DNA from: Desulfobacteraceae bacterium
GTDB taxonomy: Bacteria; Desulfobacterota; DSM-4660; Desulfatiglandales; Desulfatiglandaceae
Assembly (NCBI GenBank): GCA_011048855.1
Contig: DSCZ01000296.1
Coordinates: forward strand, 1 to 14,594
Direction: 5' to 3'
DNA length: 14,594 bases
The translations under genes and the position numbers were made by a program. Every line of letters starts with the position of its first letter. Position 1 is the first letter of the stretch. Positions 14,472 through 14,594 of the stretch are shown here, one piece after another. The notes below the pieces were generated by a model, which made no database searches, was not told the DNA's origin, and saw only the letters and a program-made list of their open reading frames with translations.

Positions 14472-14594
14472 TTAGAAATGCAAACACCGATCTTATAGCC
14501 GGCCTTGTGGGGCTGGTTATAACCGCCGCATTCTGGTTTACTCTGGACCCTGAAATGACTCGGTTGAGCAGTATGTTTCCGAAGGCCATGATCA
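14468..14594 (+). CDS. tctB: TctB-family small permease, partial at window end
   Basis: Only the first 42 residues are present. The protein begins MIRNANTDLIAGLVGLVI and continues into a hydrophobic first helix and SSMFPKAMI, like the N-terminus of TctB small subunits (usually about 150-170 aa with four helices). ATG 14468 overlaps the tctA stop by 4 bases (ATGA) and has GAGAGGAG upstream, so translation is coupled. Position and start sequence make the identification likely even though most of the gene lies outside the window. The order tctC-tctA-tctB differs from the tctC-tctB-tctA order of the classical citrate operon. Confidence 0.75.
   Translation, partial: MIRNANTDLIAGLVGLVITAAFWFTLDPEMTRLSSMFPKAMI

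Noticed and set aside
1..14594. CRISPR arrays, insertion sequences, phage genes, toxin-antitoxin pairs, tRNAs or riboswitches
   Set aside because: I looked for direct-repeat arrays, transposase-like proteins, cloverleaf-like segments and known riboswitch cores in the gaps, and saw none.

Overview
The window looks like chromosomal DNA of a Gram-negative, probably anaerobic bacterium, most likely a member of Desulfobacterota (the former Deltaproteobacteria). This rests on the H-box and linker style of the histidine kinase, the cold-shock protein sequence, and the pairing of periplasmic binding-protein transporters with a DUF1846 gene. It is inference from family resemblance, not a database match. 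Genes are moderately GC-rich. One conspicuous AT-rich island lies near 11515-11800. I see no mobile element, phage, CRISPR array, tRNA or rRNA.

Layout. Positions 1-2153 (+) hold an RluA-type pseudouridine synthase, a cold-shock protein with a well-formed sigma70 promoter and an intrinsic terminator, and a soluble HisKA/HATPase histidine kinase with eroded ATP-binding boxes. Positions 2310-3826 (-) hold a DUF1846/UPF0371 gene split by a single-base frameshift at an A5 run. Positions 4059-10705 (+) form a six-gene run: an M20 metallopeptidase, two peptide-ABC ATPases, a family-5 solute-binding protein and two permeases. Positions 10755-11465 (-) hold a UPF0173 metallo-beta-lactamase-fold hydrolase that converges on that operon. 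Positions 11803-14594 (+) hold a tripartite tricarboxylate transporter in the order tctC-tctA-tctB, with tctB cut by the window end.

How the genes fit together. The 4059-10705 operon encodes a complete dipeptide/oligopeptide importer: periplasmic receptor, two membrane subunits and two ATPases. Its first gene is a cytoplasmic amidohydrolase that could cleave what is imported. The Tct system is a second binding-protein-dependent importer, for a carboxylate, driven by an ion gradient. In both transporters the binding-protein gene is followed by GC-rich hairpins without a U-tract before the membrane-subunit gene. That layout fits higher expression of the receptor than of the membrane parts.

Nothing here is clearly a new biological system. 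The most useful leads are the DUF1846 frameshift site, the degenerate kinase, the peptidase-plus-importer module, the intercistronic RNA structures and the AT-rich divergent control region.
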